Shown piece after piece: positions 9,412 through 19,641 of a DNA stretch of 64,000 nucleotides. The notes beneath the pieces are model-generated. The model worked only from the letters and a program-made list of their open reading frames with translations. It made no database searches and was not told the DNA's origin. Position 1 is the stretch's first letter. Each line of letters starts with the position of its first letter. The stretch comes from Pseudomonas sp. Irchel 3E20 (GTDB taxonomy: Bacteria > Pseudomonadota > Gammaproteobacteria > Pseudomonadales > Pseudomonadaceae): assembly GCF_900187645.1 (NCBI RefSeq), contig NZ_FYEE01000003.1, forward strand, positions 308,552 through 372,551, written 5' to 3'. Both the position numbers and the translations under genes were made by a program.

Positions 9412-10157
9412 TATTTACCCCCCACGGAGATCAGGCCGGGCACCGCGACTTTCTTCTCGACCAGGCGCATCAACAGCATGAGGCTCATGTTCAGGGTGAA
9501 GTAGATCAGGGTCGCCAGGGTGAAGGCTTCAAACAGGTTGGCGGAGAACTCGGCGGTCTGTTTGGTTTGTGCCAGCAACTCCATCAGGCCGATCAGCGAG
9601 GCCACGGAGGAGTTCTTGAAGACGTTGAGGAATTCCGAGGTGAGCGGCGGAATGATGATCCGGTAGGCCTGGGGCAGCAGCACGTTCCAGTAGATCTGCG
9701 GCAGCTTGAAGCCCATGGCGCGGGCGGCCGCTTCCTGACCTCGGGGCAACGCCTGGATACCGGTGCGCACTTGCTCGCACACCCGGGCGGCGGTGAACAG
9801 GCCCAGGCACACGACCACGCTCAGGTAGGCCGAAGTGGTCGGGTTGAGGTCTTGCTTGTACCAGTCCTGCAAGTCTTGTGGCAGCAGGTCGGGCACCAGG
9901 AAGTACCAGATAAACAGCTGCACCAGCAGCGGCACGTTACGAAACAGTTCCACGTAGCAGGTGGCGATACCCGACACCAGCCGGTTCGGCACGGTGCGCA
10001 TGACGCCCAGGATAGAGCCCAATGTCAGGGCAACGATCCAGGCCACGATGGCGATGGCGATGGTCCAGCCCAGCCCGGAGATGAACCAGTCGAGATACGT
10101 CTCGCTGCCCACGCCGGTGGACTTGAAGAACACGCCCCAATCCCAGTTGTAATTCAT
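9411..10157 (-). CDS. aatQ: AatQ, permease of acidic amino-acid ABC importer
   Basis: A 248-residue HisM/GltJ-type permease. The N-terminal MNYNWDWGVFF is typical of glutamate/aspartate systems, and the EAA loop is present (VCEQVRTGIQALPRGQEAAARAMGF). It is the first permease gene downstream of the 192-bp gap after aatJ; a hairpin in that gap probably lowers permease expression relative to the binding protein. Confidence 0.94.
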   Translation of the reverse strand: MNYNWDWGVFFKSTGVGSETYLDWFISGLGWTIAIAIVAWIVALTLGSILGVMRTVPNRLVSGIATCYVELFRNVPLLVQLFIWYFLVPDLLPQDLQDWYKQDLNPTTSAYLSVVVCLGLFTAARVCEQVRTGIQALPRGQEAAARAMGFKLPQIYWNVLLPQAYRIIIPPLTSEFLNVFKNSSVASLIGLMELLAQTKQTAEFSANLFEAFTLATLIYFTLNMSLMLLMRLVEKKVAVPGLISVGGK

Positions 10158-10302
10158 CAGGGTCTCCCCTCAGTTCGATCGATGTACAAGCACCCGCTTG
10201 GGGAAAATCCTTTCCCGCCTGACGCAAAGCGCCAGACACACACGATCGGCTCGAAAACCACCGGGTCGAGTGTTCCAAAAAATACCAGCAGGTAGTAGCG
10301 GA

Positions 10303-10330
10303 CACCCGGGGGAGCGTTAGCCCCCTCGGG
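10303..10330 (-). terminator. Intercistronic hairpin between aatJ and aatQ
   Basis: CCCGGGGG and CCCCCTCGGG pair around AGCGTTAG, giving a strong stem-loop in the only sizeable gap of the operon. It lacks a long T tract on the operon strand, so it is more likely an mRNA-stabilising or partial attenuator structure than a full terminator. Binding-protein genes of such operons are usually expressed in excess. Confidence 0.55.
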
Positions 10331-10349
10331 ATGTAAGGTTAGTCAGGAA

Positions 10350-11276
10350 TCAGGATTTTTTTGCGTCAGATTTATCGTCAGCCGCTTTATCGGTTGGCGT
10401 GGCGATCAGCGCCTTGAGCTCGTCGCTCATTGGGAAGTTCAGGTTCAGGCCCTTAGGTGGGATAGGCGCTTGGAACCACTTGTCGTAGATCTTGTTGATT
10501 TCGCCAGACTTGTAGGTCGCGACGATGGCGTCGTCCACGGCTTTCTTGAATGGGGCATCGCCCTTGCGCACCATGCAGCCGTAGATTTCGTAGGACTGCG
10601 CGGTGCCGGTCACGGCCCAGTCGCCAGGCTTCTTGGCCTTGGCCATTTCGCCGGCGAGCAGGGCGTCGTCCATCATGAAGGCCACTGCGCGGCCGCTTTC
10701 GAGCATCTGGAAGGATTCGCCGTGGTCTTTGGCGGAAATGACGTTCATGCCCATCTGCTTGTCGGCGTTCATCGCCTTGAGGATGCGCTCGGACGTGGTG
10801 CCGGCGGTGGTCACGACGTTCTTGCCCTTGAGGTCAGGGAAGTCCTTATAGGTCGAGTCCTTTTTGGACAGCAGGCGCGTACCGATCTCGAAAATGCCTA
10901 CCGAGAAATCAACCTGCTGCTGGCGCTCGACGTTGTTGGTGGTGGAGCCGCATTCCACGTCCACGGTGCCGTTCTGCACCAGCGGGATACGGGTTTGCGA
11001 AGTGACCAGGTTGTACTTGACCTTCAGGTCCGGGATGTCCAGGTCTTTCTTGATGGCTTCGACGATGGCCAGTTGGATGTCGTGGGAGTAGCCAACCGGT
11101 TTGCCGGAAGCATCCGCGATGTAGGAAAACGGGATGGAAGCGTCACGGTGCCCGAGGGTGATGGTGCCGGACTCTTTGATCTTCTTCAGTGTGCCGGTGA
11201 GTTCGGCAGCGAAAACTGGAGTGCTAATCAGTGCGGCAGCGATGGCTGCGCCCAGAAGATGGGGAACGATACGCAT
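10350..11276 (-). CDS. aatJ: AatJ, periplasmic glutamate/aspartate-binding protein
   Basis: A 308-residue family-3 solute-binding protein with a Sec signal peptide (MRIVPHLLGAAIAAALISTP, cleaved near VFAAE). The mature part carries GTLKKIKESGTITLGHRD and the family pattern ending in YDKWFQAPIPPKGLNLNFPM, typical of GltI/AatJ. The start at 11276 was chosen over an upstream ATG because GAGGAAAA precedes it and the signal peptide begins there. It is the first gene of aatJQMP and lies downstream of a sigma-54 promoter. Confidence 0.94.
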   Translation of the reverse strand: MRIVPHLLGAAIAAALISTPVFAAELTGTLKKIKESGTITLGHRDASIPFSYIADASGKPVGYSHDIQLAIVEAIKKDLDIPDLKVKYNLVTSQTRIPLVQNGTVDVECGSTTNNVERQQQVDFSVGIFEIGTRLLSKKDSTYKDFPDLKGKNVVTTAGTTSERILKAMNADKQMGMNVISAKDHGESFQMLESGRAVAFMMDDALLAGEMAKAKKPGDWAVTGTAQSYEIYGCMVRKGDAPFKKAVDDAIVATYKSGEINKIYDKWFQAPIPPKGLNLNFPMSDELKALIATPTDKAADDKSDAKKS

Positions 11277-11295
11277 CAAATTTTCCTCGACATTG

Positions 11296-11303
11296 TTTTT
11301 TTT
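11296..11303 (-). promoter_or_regulatory. A-rich Hfq/Crc-type motif in aatJ leader
   Basis: On the transcribed strand the leader reads AAAAAAAACAATG shortly before the aatJ ribosome-binding site, matching the AANAANAA catabolite-activity pattern bound by Hfq with Crc in pseudomonads. A similar motif precedes glpF. Confidence 0.4.
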
Positions 11304-11396
11304 ATGGAGCCGGTACACCGGCCCTTTATATGTACTGCGAACACCGCTGTGGCCGTTAAGAGTGATGGCACTACGGACATTCGTGCAGGAGTGTAG

Positions 11397-11412
11397 AGCA
11401 TGAGTCGTGCCA
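11397..11412 (-). promoter_or_regulatory. Sigma-54 promoter of aatJQMP
   Basis: On the minus strand TGGCACGACTCATGCT carries GG and GC at the invariant 10-base separation and a full TGGCACG -24 element. Transcription would begin near 11385, about 110 nt upstream of aatJ. This fits control by the sigma-54 activator AauR encoded downstream. Confidence 0.85.
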
Positions 11413-11488
11413 GACCCGCTGATTTAGGTCAAAACCGCGATTCTCAAGGCAGTGGAGTGCGTGCAGGGCCGATGGTTCAGATGAACTA

Positions 11489-11533
11489 TCCGGTTAACCG
11501 AATCAGGCATAGTGATGCGTTCGGAAAGCCGAA
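11489..11533. promoter_or_regulatory. Two AauR-type upstream activating sequences
   Basis: TTCGGAAAGCCGAA at 11520-11533 is an exact TTCGG-N4-CCGAA repeat, the motif reported for AauR in P. putida. TCCGGTTAACCGAA at 11489-11502 matches it with one mismatch. Their centres are 31 bp apart and lie about 110 and 140 bp upstream of the predicted start, ideal for a looping sigma-54 activator. The remainder of the 11277-11706 gap shows only this promoter region, a degenerate REP near 11610 and the glpD terminator. Confidence 0.82.
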
Positions 11534-11652
11534 CGGGTTTCGCCTGTGGCAGCCTGCCGGCGATAGGGCTGGTACGACCGACACACCTCTGCCCGCAGAA
11601 ATACCGTCATGGCCAGCAGGTTCGCTGCCACCCGAGGCGAGCCGTTGTTCAC

Positions 11653-11688
11653 AAAAAAGCCCCCGGACCACAAGGTCAGGGGGCTTTT
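11653..11688 (-). terminator. Terminator of glpD
   Basis: AAAAGCCCCC and GGGGGCTTTT enclose an inner GACC/GGTC stem and a short loop. On the minus strand the stem ends in six T residues, a strong intrinsic terminator 19 bp past the glpD stop. Confidence 0.9.
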
Positions 11689-11706
11689 GCCGACGCGGGC
11701 CGGGCC

Positions 11707-13245
11707 TCAGGCCGCTTCGATCTTGCTGCGGTGCTGTTCGACCTTGCTCAGGTAGTCCGCCAGTTTCTGCTGTTCCTCGGCACTGGTGAACAGGCCCAGC
11801 TTGCTGCGCCGCCACAGGATGTCGTGGGCGCTGGTGGCCCATTCTTCGCTGCACAGGTAATCGACTTCACGGGTGTAGAGCCCGCCGCCCAGGTGTTCGC
11901 CCAGGTCGCTCAGTTGCTGCACGCCTTCGAGCAGGCGCCAGGTGCGGCTGCCGTAGGTGCTGGCCCAGCGTCGGGCGAGGTCAGTGGGCAGCCAGTCGAA
12001 CTGGTCGCGGATCAGCGCGGCCAGGGCCTGCGGGGTGCTCATGTCTTCGCCGCCGGGCAGGGTGGCGGTGGCGGTCCAGCTCGGGCGGATGTCCTTGAAG
12101 AACGGCGCCAACTGGGCCAAAGCCGACTCGGCCAATTTACGGTAGGTGGTCAGCTTGCCGCCGAATACCGACAGCAGGGGGGCTTCGTCCGCAGCGCCGG
12201 ACAGTGCCAGGGTGTAGTCGCGAGTCACGGCGGACGGGTTGTCCGATTCGTCGTTGCACAGTGGGCGCACGCCGGAATAGCTGTGGCGGATATCGTCGCG
12301 GCTCAATTGCTTCTTGAAGTGGGCATTGACCACGTTCAGCAGGTAGTCGGTTTCGCCTTCGGTGATCGCCACTTTTGCTGGATCGCCCGTGTATTCACGG
12401 TCGGTGGTGCCAATCAGGGTGAACTGGTTGAGGTAGGGGATGGTGAAGACGATGCGCTGGTCTTCGTTTTGCAGAATGTGCGCGTGCTCGCCTTCGTACA
12501 GCTTGGGCACGATCAGGTGGCTGCCCTGGATCAGGCGGATGCCGTAGGGCGATTCCAGCTTCAAATCATCCTTGATGAATTTGGCCACCCAAGGGCCGGC
12601 TGCATTCACCAGGGCCTTGGCGCGGATCGATAGCAGGCTGCCATCGGCGCGCTCCAGGTGCAGGTGCCACAGGCCCTTGCTGCGCCGGGCGCTGACGCAA
12701 CGGGTCTGGGTGTGCACATGGGCGCCTTTCTCGCGGGCGGCCATGGCGTTGAGCACCACCAGGCGTGCGTCGTCGACCCAGCAGTCGGAATACTCGAAGC
12801 CTTTGGTGATGGTGCTTTTAAGTGGGCTGTCGGCGCCGAACTTGAGGCTTTTGGAACCGGCCAGTTGTTCGCGCTTGCCCAGGTTGTCGTAGAGGAACAG
12901 GCCGGCGCGGATCATCCACGCCGGGCGCAGGTGCGGGCGATGGGGCAGCACGAAGCGCATCTGCTTGACGATGTGTGGTGCTTTGGCCAGCAGCACTTCG
13001 CGCTCGGCCAGGGCTTCGCGCACCAGGCGGAATTCGTAGTGTTCGAGGTAGCGCAGGCCGCCGTGGATCAGTTTGCTGCTGGCCGAGGAGGTGTGGCTGG
13101 CCAGGTCGTCCTTTTCGCAAAGGAACACCGACAGGCCGCGACCCGCTGCATCCGCCGCGATGCCGACACCGTTGATCCCGCCGCCAATTACGGCAACGTC
13201 ATAGACTTCGGCAAGGGGTGAAGCAGGCAAGGTAGAAGCGGTCAT
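11707..13245 (-). CDS. glpD: GlpD, aerobic glycerol-3-phosphate dehydrogenase
   Basis: A 512-residue FAD-dependent enzyme that oxidises sn-glycerol-3-phosphate to dihydroxyacetone phosphate at the inner membrane, feeding electrons to quinone. It shows the dinucleotide motif VIGGGINGVGIAADAAGRG, the GlpD signature SSKLIHGGLRYLE, and FGGKLTTYRKLAE near the C-terminal domain. The start MTASTLPASPLAEVYDV is the family N-terminus; longer in-frame upstream sequence runs through the operator and is not credible. GlpR-type operators lie 40-70 bp upstream. Confidence 0.97.
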   Translation of the reverse strand: MTASTLPASPLAEVYDVAVIGGGINGVGIAADAAGRGLSVFLCEKDDLASHTSSASSKLIHGGLRYLEHYEFRLVREALAEREVLLAKAPHIVKQMRFVLPHRPHLRPAWMIRAGLFLYDNLGKREQLAGSKSLKFGADSPLKSTITKGFEYSDCWVDDARLVVLNAMAAREKGAHVHTQTRCVSARRSKGLWHLHLERADGSLLSIRAKALVNAAGPWVAKFIKDDLKLESPYGIRLIQGSHLIVPKLYEGEHAHILQNEDQRIVFTIPYLNQFTLIGTTDREYTGDPAKVAITEGETDYLLNVVNAHFKKQLSRDDIRHSYSGVRPLCNDESDNPSAVTRDYTLALSGAADEAPLLSVFGGKLTTYRKLAESALAQLAPFFKDIRPSWTATATLPGGEDMSTPQALAALIRDQFDWLPTDLARRWASTYGSRTWRLLEGVQQLSDLGEHLGGGLYTREVDYLCSEEWATSAHDILWRRSKLGLFTSAEEQQKLADYLSKVEQHRSKIEAA

Positions 13246-13280
13246 GGGCTGGCCTCGTGATCTTTTATGATCGGTTTGTA

Positions 13281-13316
13281 TTTGAAATCGAACATTAATG
13301 TTCATTTGCGAAAATG
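13281..13316. promoter_or_regulatory. GlpR operators upstream of glpD
   Basis: AATGTTCATTTGCGAAAATG (13297-13316) matches the GlpR consensus WATGTTCGWTAWCGAACATW. An overlapping AAATCGAACATT half-site lies just to its left, forming the perfect palindrome GAACATTAATGTTC at 13290-13303. This suggests two adjacent sites that share a half. Confidence 0.7.
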
Positions 13317-13502
13317 GTAGCCCATAAGCGCGGCCACAGCCAGCCGCTTTCGATTGAAAAAACTCATCGAAGGAGGAGAAAGGAAAAATTATGAACATGG
13401 GGTGGGGTGTCGGGGGGATCTCTGTCGCGGGCGAGCGCAGCGCCGCCCGGCCCGGTGCGCGCTCACAGAGGCTTAACGCGGGCCGTGACAGCGGTTAAAG
13501 CG

Positions 13503-14258
13503 TCACACCACTTCCAGCCGCACCTTGTGCTGGTTAAGCAGTTGGGTCAGGGCGGGGACGGGTTGTTGGTCGGTGACCAGGCAATCGACCAGGCTGATGG
13601 GGCCCAGGCGAATCATGGCATTGCGCCCGAATTTGCTGGAGTCGGCGGCCAGGATCACTTGCCGGGCATTGGCGATGATCGCCTGGGACACCCGCACTTC
13701 CTGGTAGTCGAAGTCCAGCAGGCTGCCGTCTTCGTCGATGCCGCTGATGCCCACCAGGGCGAAATCGACCTTGAACTGGTTGATGAAATCCACGCTGGCC
13801 TGGCCCACCACGCCGCCGTCGCGGCGCACGTTTCCGCCGGTGAGCAGCACGTCGAAGTCGTCCTTGGCGCTGAGCATCATTGCCACGTTGAGGTTGTTGG
13901 TGATGATTTTCAGGTGGTTGTGGTTGAGCAGTGCCCGGGCGATGGATTCGGTGGTGGTGCCGATGTTGATGAACAGCGAGGCGTGGTCGGGGATCTGCGC
14001 GGCAATGGCTTCGCCGATACGTTGTTTCTCGTCGCGCATCTGGTCGGCGCGCATGGCGTAGGCGGTGTTTTCGACACTGGAGTCATAGGCCGCGCCGCCG
14101 TGGTAGCGGCGCAGCAGGTGGGCTTCGGCGAGTTGGTTGATGTCGCGGCGAATGGTCTGCGGGGTGACGACGAATAACTGGGCCATTTCCTCGATACTCA
14201 CGTAGCCGCGTTCGCGGACCAGTTCGAGGATTTGCTGCTGGCGGGGAGGCAGATTCAT
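13503..14258 (-). CDS. glpR: GlpR, DeoR-family glycerol-3-phosphate repressor
   Basis: 251 residues. The N-terminal DeoR winged helix ([20 protein letters not shown], then [20 protein letters not shown]) is followed by a DeoRC sugar-phosphate sensor domain with [13 protein letters not shown] and ITNNLNVA. It represses glpD and glpFK until glycerol-3-phosphate binds. It sits between glpK and glpD on the same strand. Confidence 0.95.
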   Translation of the reverse strand: MNLPPRQQQILELVRERGYVSIEEMAQLFVVTPQTIRRDINQLAEAHLLRRYHGGAAYDSSVENTAYAMRADQMRDEKQRIGEAIAAQIPDHASLFINIGTTTESIARALLNHNHLKIITNNLNVAMMLSAKDDFDVLLTGGNVRRDGGVVGQASVDFINQFKVDFALVGISGIDEDGSLLDFDYQEVRVSQAIIANARQVILAADSSKFGRNAMIRLGPISLVDCLVTDQQPVPALTQLLNQHKVRLEVV

Positions 14259-14333
14259 GGGGCGTCCTTGGGGCTGCCGGGCAAAATTTGCCCATGATGC
14301 CGCAGGAATTGGCTCCCGGCCAGTTGCGTGCCT

Positions 14334-15875
<1,542 letters not shown>

Positions 15876-15928
15876 TCAATTCGGATGGTGCAGGCCGCTA
15901 CGTTGGCAGCGCGGCCCGGCCATCGGTG

Positions 15929-16780
15929 TCAGGAGGCGCGAACCTTGCCGTCAGCGGCGGGTTCGGCCTCCATCACAACAGGTGCGGCACTGGGCAGATG
16001 GCGGGCAATCATCCCGCGATAAACGCCAGCACCGAGGCAGGCACCGATGATCGGCGCAAAAATCGGAATCAGGAAGTACGGAATATCGCGCCCGCCGGTG
16101 AAGGCAATGTCGCCCCAGCCGGTGAAAAACGTCATCAGTTTAGGCCCGAAATCTCGCGCCGGATTCATCGCGAAGCCGGTCAGCGGGCCCATGGCGCTGC
16201 CGATCACGGCGATCAGCAGGCCAATCAGCAAAGGCGCCATGGCCCCGCGTGGCAAGCCGTTGTTGTCGTCGGTGAGGGCCATGATGACGCCCATCAGGAT
16301 GGCCGTGATGATGACTTCCACCAGGAACGCCTGGGCCGTAGACAGCGCCGGGTGCGGGTAGGTGGAGAACACCGAGGCCAACTCCAGGCTGGCCTGGCTG
16401 CCGCGTACCATCTGGTGGCTTTGTTCGAAATCGAAGAACAGGTTGCTGTACAGCGTGTACACCAACAGGGCGGCGCAGAAGGCGCCCGCGACCTGGGCGA
16501 AGATGTAGAAGGGCAGTTTGCGCTTTTCAAAGTCGGCGAACAGGCACAGCGCAATGCTGACCGCAGGGTTCAGATGCGCACCGGAAACCCCGGCCGTGAG
16601 GTAAATCGCCATGCTCACGCCGATCCCCCAGATGATGCTGATTTCCCACAGGCCGAAGCTGGCACCCGCGACTTTGAGCGCGGCAACGCAACCGGTGCCG
16701 AAGAAAATCAACAGGGCCGTTCCCAGGAACTCGGCCATGCATTGGCCCGAAAGCGAAGGTTGTTGTAGAGCAGTCGTCAT
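15929..16780 (-). CDS. glpF: GlpF, glycerol facilitator (aquaglyceroporin)
   Basis: A 283-residue MIP-family channel with six membrane spans. The two half-helix motifs are intact: SGAHLNPAVS (residues about 65-74) and GFAMNPARD (about 203-211). Asp after the second NPA motif (NPARD) is the hallmark of glycerol-selecting channels over aquaporins. First gene of glpFK. Confidence 0.96.
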   Translation of the reverse strand: MTTALQQPSLSGQCMAEFLGTALLIFFGTGCVAALKVAGASFGLWEISIIWGIGVSMAIYLTAGVSGAHLNPAVSIALCLFADFEKRKLPFYIFAQVAGAFCAALLVYTLYSNLFFDFEQSHQMVRGSQASLELASVFSTYPHPALSTAQAFLVEVIITAILMGVIMALTDDNNGLPRGAMAPLLIGLLIAVIGSAMGPLTGFAMNPARDFGPKLMTFFTGWGDIAFTGGRDIPYFLIPIFAPIIGACLGAGVYRGMIARHLPSAAPVVMEAEPAADGKVRAS

Positions 16781-16791
16781 CGAAAACCTCG

Positions 16792-16803
16792 TTTTTTTTG
16801 TTG
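16792..16803 (-). promoter_or_regulatory. A-rich Hfq/Crc-type motif before glpF
   Basis: The glpF leader reads AACAAAAAAAAC immediately upstream of its Shine-Dalgarno (GAGG), matching AANAANAA. It is a plausible catabolite-repression target; pattern match only. Confidence 0.45.
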
Positions 16804-16904
16804 TCTGGCGCTTTGCCTAATGACCAAAGCGCGATGTGCACCTGCGTAAGGATCCCCATCCGAACCCAGGCTTACTGCCGGGTACTGCTTTTTAGCTTGG
16901 GTAA

Positions 16905-16969
16905 TATATTCAGAATCGAAAAAATATAGACAAGAAACACTGCTGTCAAAGGTCGAAAGTGAACTATTG
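16905..16969. promoter_or_regulatory. GlpR-like operators upstream of glpF
   Basis: TATATTCAGAATCGAAAAAA (16905-16924) matches about 14 of 20 positions of the GlpR operator consensus; AAAGGTCGAAAGTGAACTAT (16950-16969) is a weaker second match. They lie 125-190 bp upstream of glpF. The rest of the 16781-17149 gap holds AT-rich promoter-like DNA and an AGGGCGTG/CACGCCCT stem near 17009-17042. Confidence 0.5.
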
Positions 16970-17149
16970 GTCATTATTTAACTATTAGTTGTATGAATGA
17001 TTCCAGCCAGGGCGTGCGTGTCGACTTTTGTGGTCACGCCCTAGGGTGCCTCGCGGCGGAGCTTAAGGGCTGTGGTAGAGCCTTTTACCCGTCTATCACC
17101 TAGAATCGGGCGTCTGTTTTTTCTGCCCTTCGCCCGGTTTGGAGCTGCC

Positions 17150-17620
17150 ATGACCCCCGCATTGGATTTGTTGAAAAAAGTTCGCGCCGAACATCGCATC
17201 CACAGTTACGAACATGACCCCAAGGCGACCTCCTACGGCTTGGAGGCAGTGGAAAAACTGGCGTTGGCCCCGGCCCAGGTGTTCAAAACCCTGCTGGCGG
17301 CCAGTGAAAAAGGCGAGTTGTTAGTGGCGGTGGTGCCGGTGGCGGGCACCCTGGACCTCAAAGGGCTGGCCCACGCGGCGGGAGTGAAGAAGGTCGAGAT
17401 GGCCGACCCGGCGGCGGCGCAGCGTTCCACCGGCTACCTATTGGGCGGCATCAGCCCCTTGGGGCAGAAGAAGCGCCTGCGCACGTTTATCGATAACTCG
17501 GCCCAGCCCCAGGCGAGCATTTTTGTCAGTGCCGGGCGCCGTGGCCTGGAGGTGGAGTTGGCACCGGCGGTGCTGGCCGAGCACACCCAGGCCACGTTCG
17601 CCGATATCGGCCGCCCCTGA
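17150..17620 (+). CDS. ybaK: YbaK/EbsC-type aminoacyl-tRNA deacylase
   Basis: A 156-residue single-domain member of the YbaK family, which hydrolyses Cys-tRNA(Pro) formed by misacylation. Family features are the N-terminal region [21 protein letters not shown], the active-site Lys in VFKTLLA, and [12 protein letters not shown]. The start at 17150 follows GGAG, and an upstream in-frame GTG would add a non-family N-terminus. Confidence 0.92.
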   Translation: MTPALDLLKKVRAEHRIHSYEHDPKATSYGLEAVEKLALAPAQVFKTLLAASEKGELLVAVVPVAGTLDLKGLAHAAGVKKVEMADPAAAQRSTGYLLGGISPLGQKKRLRTFIDNSAQPQASIFVSAGRRGLEVELAPAVLAEHTQATFADIGRP

Positions 17621-17714
17621 CCCAGGCTGTATGGCGTAAATCGGGCCGATCTGTCTCTGGTCGGCCGTTGCGCCGGGCGCCATGCTCGCTCACTTCACAA
17701 TGAGGAGAAGAGCG

Positions 17715-18503
17715 ATGGCCCTTGAGTTCTATCAGGTCGATGCATTCAGCGATCGGCCGTTCGCGGGCAACCCGGCGATGGTCTACCGCCTTGAGCAGTG
17801 GTTGAGTGATGAGTTGATGCAGAACATCGCCGCCGAGCACAACCTGGCCGAAACCGCATTCGTGGTGCGTCAGGGCGCAGGCTGGCATATCCGCTGGTTT
17901 ACCCCCGCTACCGAAGTGCCGCTGTGCGGCCATGCCACCCTGGCCAGCGCCCATGTGCTGTTCGAGATCTATAAAGAGCCGGCCGAGCGCCTGGAATTTG
18001 CCAGCCAGTCCGGGCCTTTGAGCGTTACCCGCGAAGGCGACCGTTTGTGGCTGGATTTCCCGCTGATCGAGCCGCGCCCGATTGAAGCCAGTGCCGCGAT
18101 CGAGGCCGCGTTGGGGGTTAAGCCCCTGCAGGTGTGGGAATCCAACGAGTTGTTGGTGGTGCTGGAGTCGGAGCAAGCGGTGCGCGCTTGCCAGCCGGAC
18201 ATGGCGGCCCTGGCGCAATTGCCGTGGTTGGGCGCGATCGTCACCGCCCGGGGCAGCGGCCACGATTTCGTTTCGCGTTACTTCGCCCCGGCCATCGGTA
18301 TCGACGAAGACCCGGTCACCGGCTCCACCCATTGCCTGTTGATCCCTTACTGGGCCGAACGCCTGGGCAAGGCCGAGCTGAACGCCTATCAGTGCTCGGC
18401 GCGTGGAGGGGCGTTGTTCTGTCGCCTGGAAGGCGAGCGGGTGAAGATCGGCGGGCAGGCGCGGTTGGTGGCACGCGGCACGCTGTTGATCGACGTGGCG
18501 TAG
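17715..18503 (+). CDS. PhzF-family isomerase-like protein
   Basis: A 262-residue PhzF/diaminopimelate-epimerase-fold protein. N-terminal FYQVDAFSDRPFAGNPAMV and the acidic residue in NLAETAFVV (the catalytic Glu region of PhzF) are conserved, with FTPATEVPLCGHATLASAH and a C-terminal DPVTGSTHC mirroring the second half. There are no other phenazine genes nearby, so this is the widespread housekeeping paralogue of unknown substrate. GAGGAG precedes the chosen ATG. Confidence 0.88.
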   Translation: MALEFYQVDAFSDRPFAGNPAMVYRLEQWLSDELMQNIAAEHNLAETAFVVRQGAGWHIRWFTPATEVPLCGHATLASAHVLFEIYKEPAERLEFASQSGPLSVTREGDRLWLDFPLIEPRPIEASAAIEAALGVKPLQVWESNELLVVLESEQAVRACQPDMAALAQLPWLGAIVTARGSGHDFVSRYFAPAIGIDEDPVTGSTHCLLIPYWAERLGKAELNAYQCSARGGALFCRLEGERVKIGGQARLVARGTLLIDVA

Positions 18504-18520
18504 CAAGCTTGCTTGCTACG
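18499..18520. terminator. Inverted repeat overlapping the PhzF-gene stop
   Basis: CGTAGCAAGC and GCTTGCTACG form a perfect 10-bp stem with a 2-nt centre that includes the TAG stop. It lies between convergent genes 28 bp apart and may act as a bidirectional terminator, although no T tract follows. Confidence 0.45.
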
Positions 18521-18531
18521 CCTCTGGGGTC

Positions 18532-19641
18532 CTAGCTGGCGGTGCTATAGCGCCGCACACCCGATTCCTCGGCGCGAATCTGCGCCGCCATGCTGCCGCT
18601 GGCCTGGAACAGCACCAGGTGCTCGGCCGCCACGCGAATTCCCACATCCGCGCCAACCTGGTGGTCGGCGTGGCTGGGGAAGATCGATTCCAACTGGCTG
18701 CCGGTGGGCAGTTGCAAACGGTACAGAGTCGAGGCGCCGAGGAAGGTCTTGCCGACGATCCGCGCCTGGAGGGCGCTGTCCGGGGCGTAGACGATGTCGT
18801 CCGGGCGCAGCAGCACGTCCACCGCGCCGCCGGTCGGCCAGGTGTAGGCGCGGTTGCCGCGCAGCAGGCCGAGTTCGGTTTGCACCGACTCCGGGGTGTC
18901 GAGTTGGCCGCGAATGAAGTACCCCTGGCCGATAAAACTCGCGACAAAAGGCGTCAGCGGTTCGTGGTAGAGGTTGTAGGGCGTATCCCATTGCTCCAGG
19001 CGCCCCTCCTTGAACACGCCCACGTGGTCGCTGACGGCGAAGGCTTCTTCCTGGTCATGGGTGACCAGGATCGCGCTGGTGCCACGGCTTTTGAGGATGT
19101 CCCGCACTTCGTGGCTGAGCTTGCGCCGCAGCTCACCGTCGAGGTTGGAGAACGGCTCGTCGAGCAGCAGCAATTGCGGCTCAGGCGCCAGGGCGCGGGC
19201 CAGGGCGACGCGCTGTTGCTGGCCGCCGGACAACTCGTGGGGGAAGCGCTTGCCGAGGTTTTTCAGGTTGACCAGTTCCAGCAACTCCTCCACCACCCGC
19301 TGTTTTTGCGGGTGCTTGCGGATACCGAAGGCAATGTTTTCGGCCACGCTCAGGTGCGGAAACAGCGCGTAGTCCTGGAACACCATACCGATGCGACGTT
19401 TCTCCGGCGCCAGGGTGAAACCGGCACTGGAGATGACTTCGCCGGCCAGGCTGATATCGCCTTCGTGCACCGGCTCGAAACCGGCAATGGCCCGCAGGGT
19501 GGTGGTCTTGCCGCAACCGGAAGAGCCGAGCAGGCAGCCGATGTCGCCGGCGTTGAGGTGCAGGTTGAGGTTCTGCACCACCCGTTGATCCTGATAGCCG
19601 CAAGCGAGGTTGCGCAGGTTAAGCAGTAGTGGCTGGCTCAT
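18532..19641 (-). CDS. Ferric-type ABC transporter ATP-binding protein (orphan)
   Basis: 369 residues in the FbpC/AfuC/CysA layout: ABC domain (Walker [11 protein letters not shown]-loop [11 protein letters not shown], signature [15 protein letters not shown], Walker [14 protein letters not shown]-loop VTHDQEEAF) plus a C-terminal TOBE-like regulatory domain ([15 protein letters not shown]). The family imports Fe3+ or similar oxyanions, but no permease or binding protein is adjacent. Its ATG overlaps the argF stop by 4 bp, so it is co-translated with argF; this pairing is conserved in Pseudomonas as I recall it. Substrate undetermined. Confidence 0.85.
   Translation of the reverse strand: MSQPLLLNLRNLACGYQDQRVVQNLNLHLNAGDIGCLLGSSGCGKTTTLRAIAGFEPVHEGDISLAGEVISSAGFTLAPEKRRIGMVFQDYALFPHLSVAENIAFGIRKHPQKQRVVEELLELVNLKNLGKRFPHELSGGQQQRVALARALAPEPQLLLLDEPFSNLDGELRRKLSHEVRDILKSRGTSAILVTHDQEEAFAVSDHVGVFKEGRLEQWDTPYNLYHEPLTPFVASFIGQGYFIRGQLDTPESVQTELGLLRGNRAYTWPTGGAVDVLLRPDDIVYAPDSALQARIVGKTFLGASTLYRLQLPTGSQLESIFPSHADHQVGADVGIRVAAEHLVLFQASGSMAAQIRAEESGVRRYSTAS

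Noticed and set aside
17715..18503. Phenazine biosynthesis gene
   Set aside because: It is a PhzF-fold homologue but no other phz gene is present.
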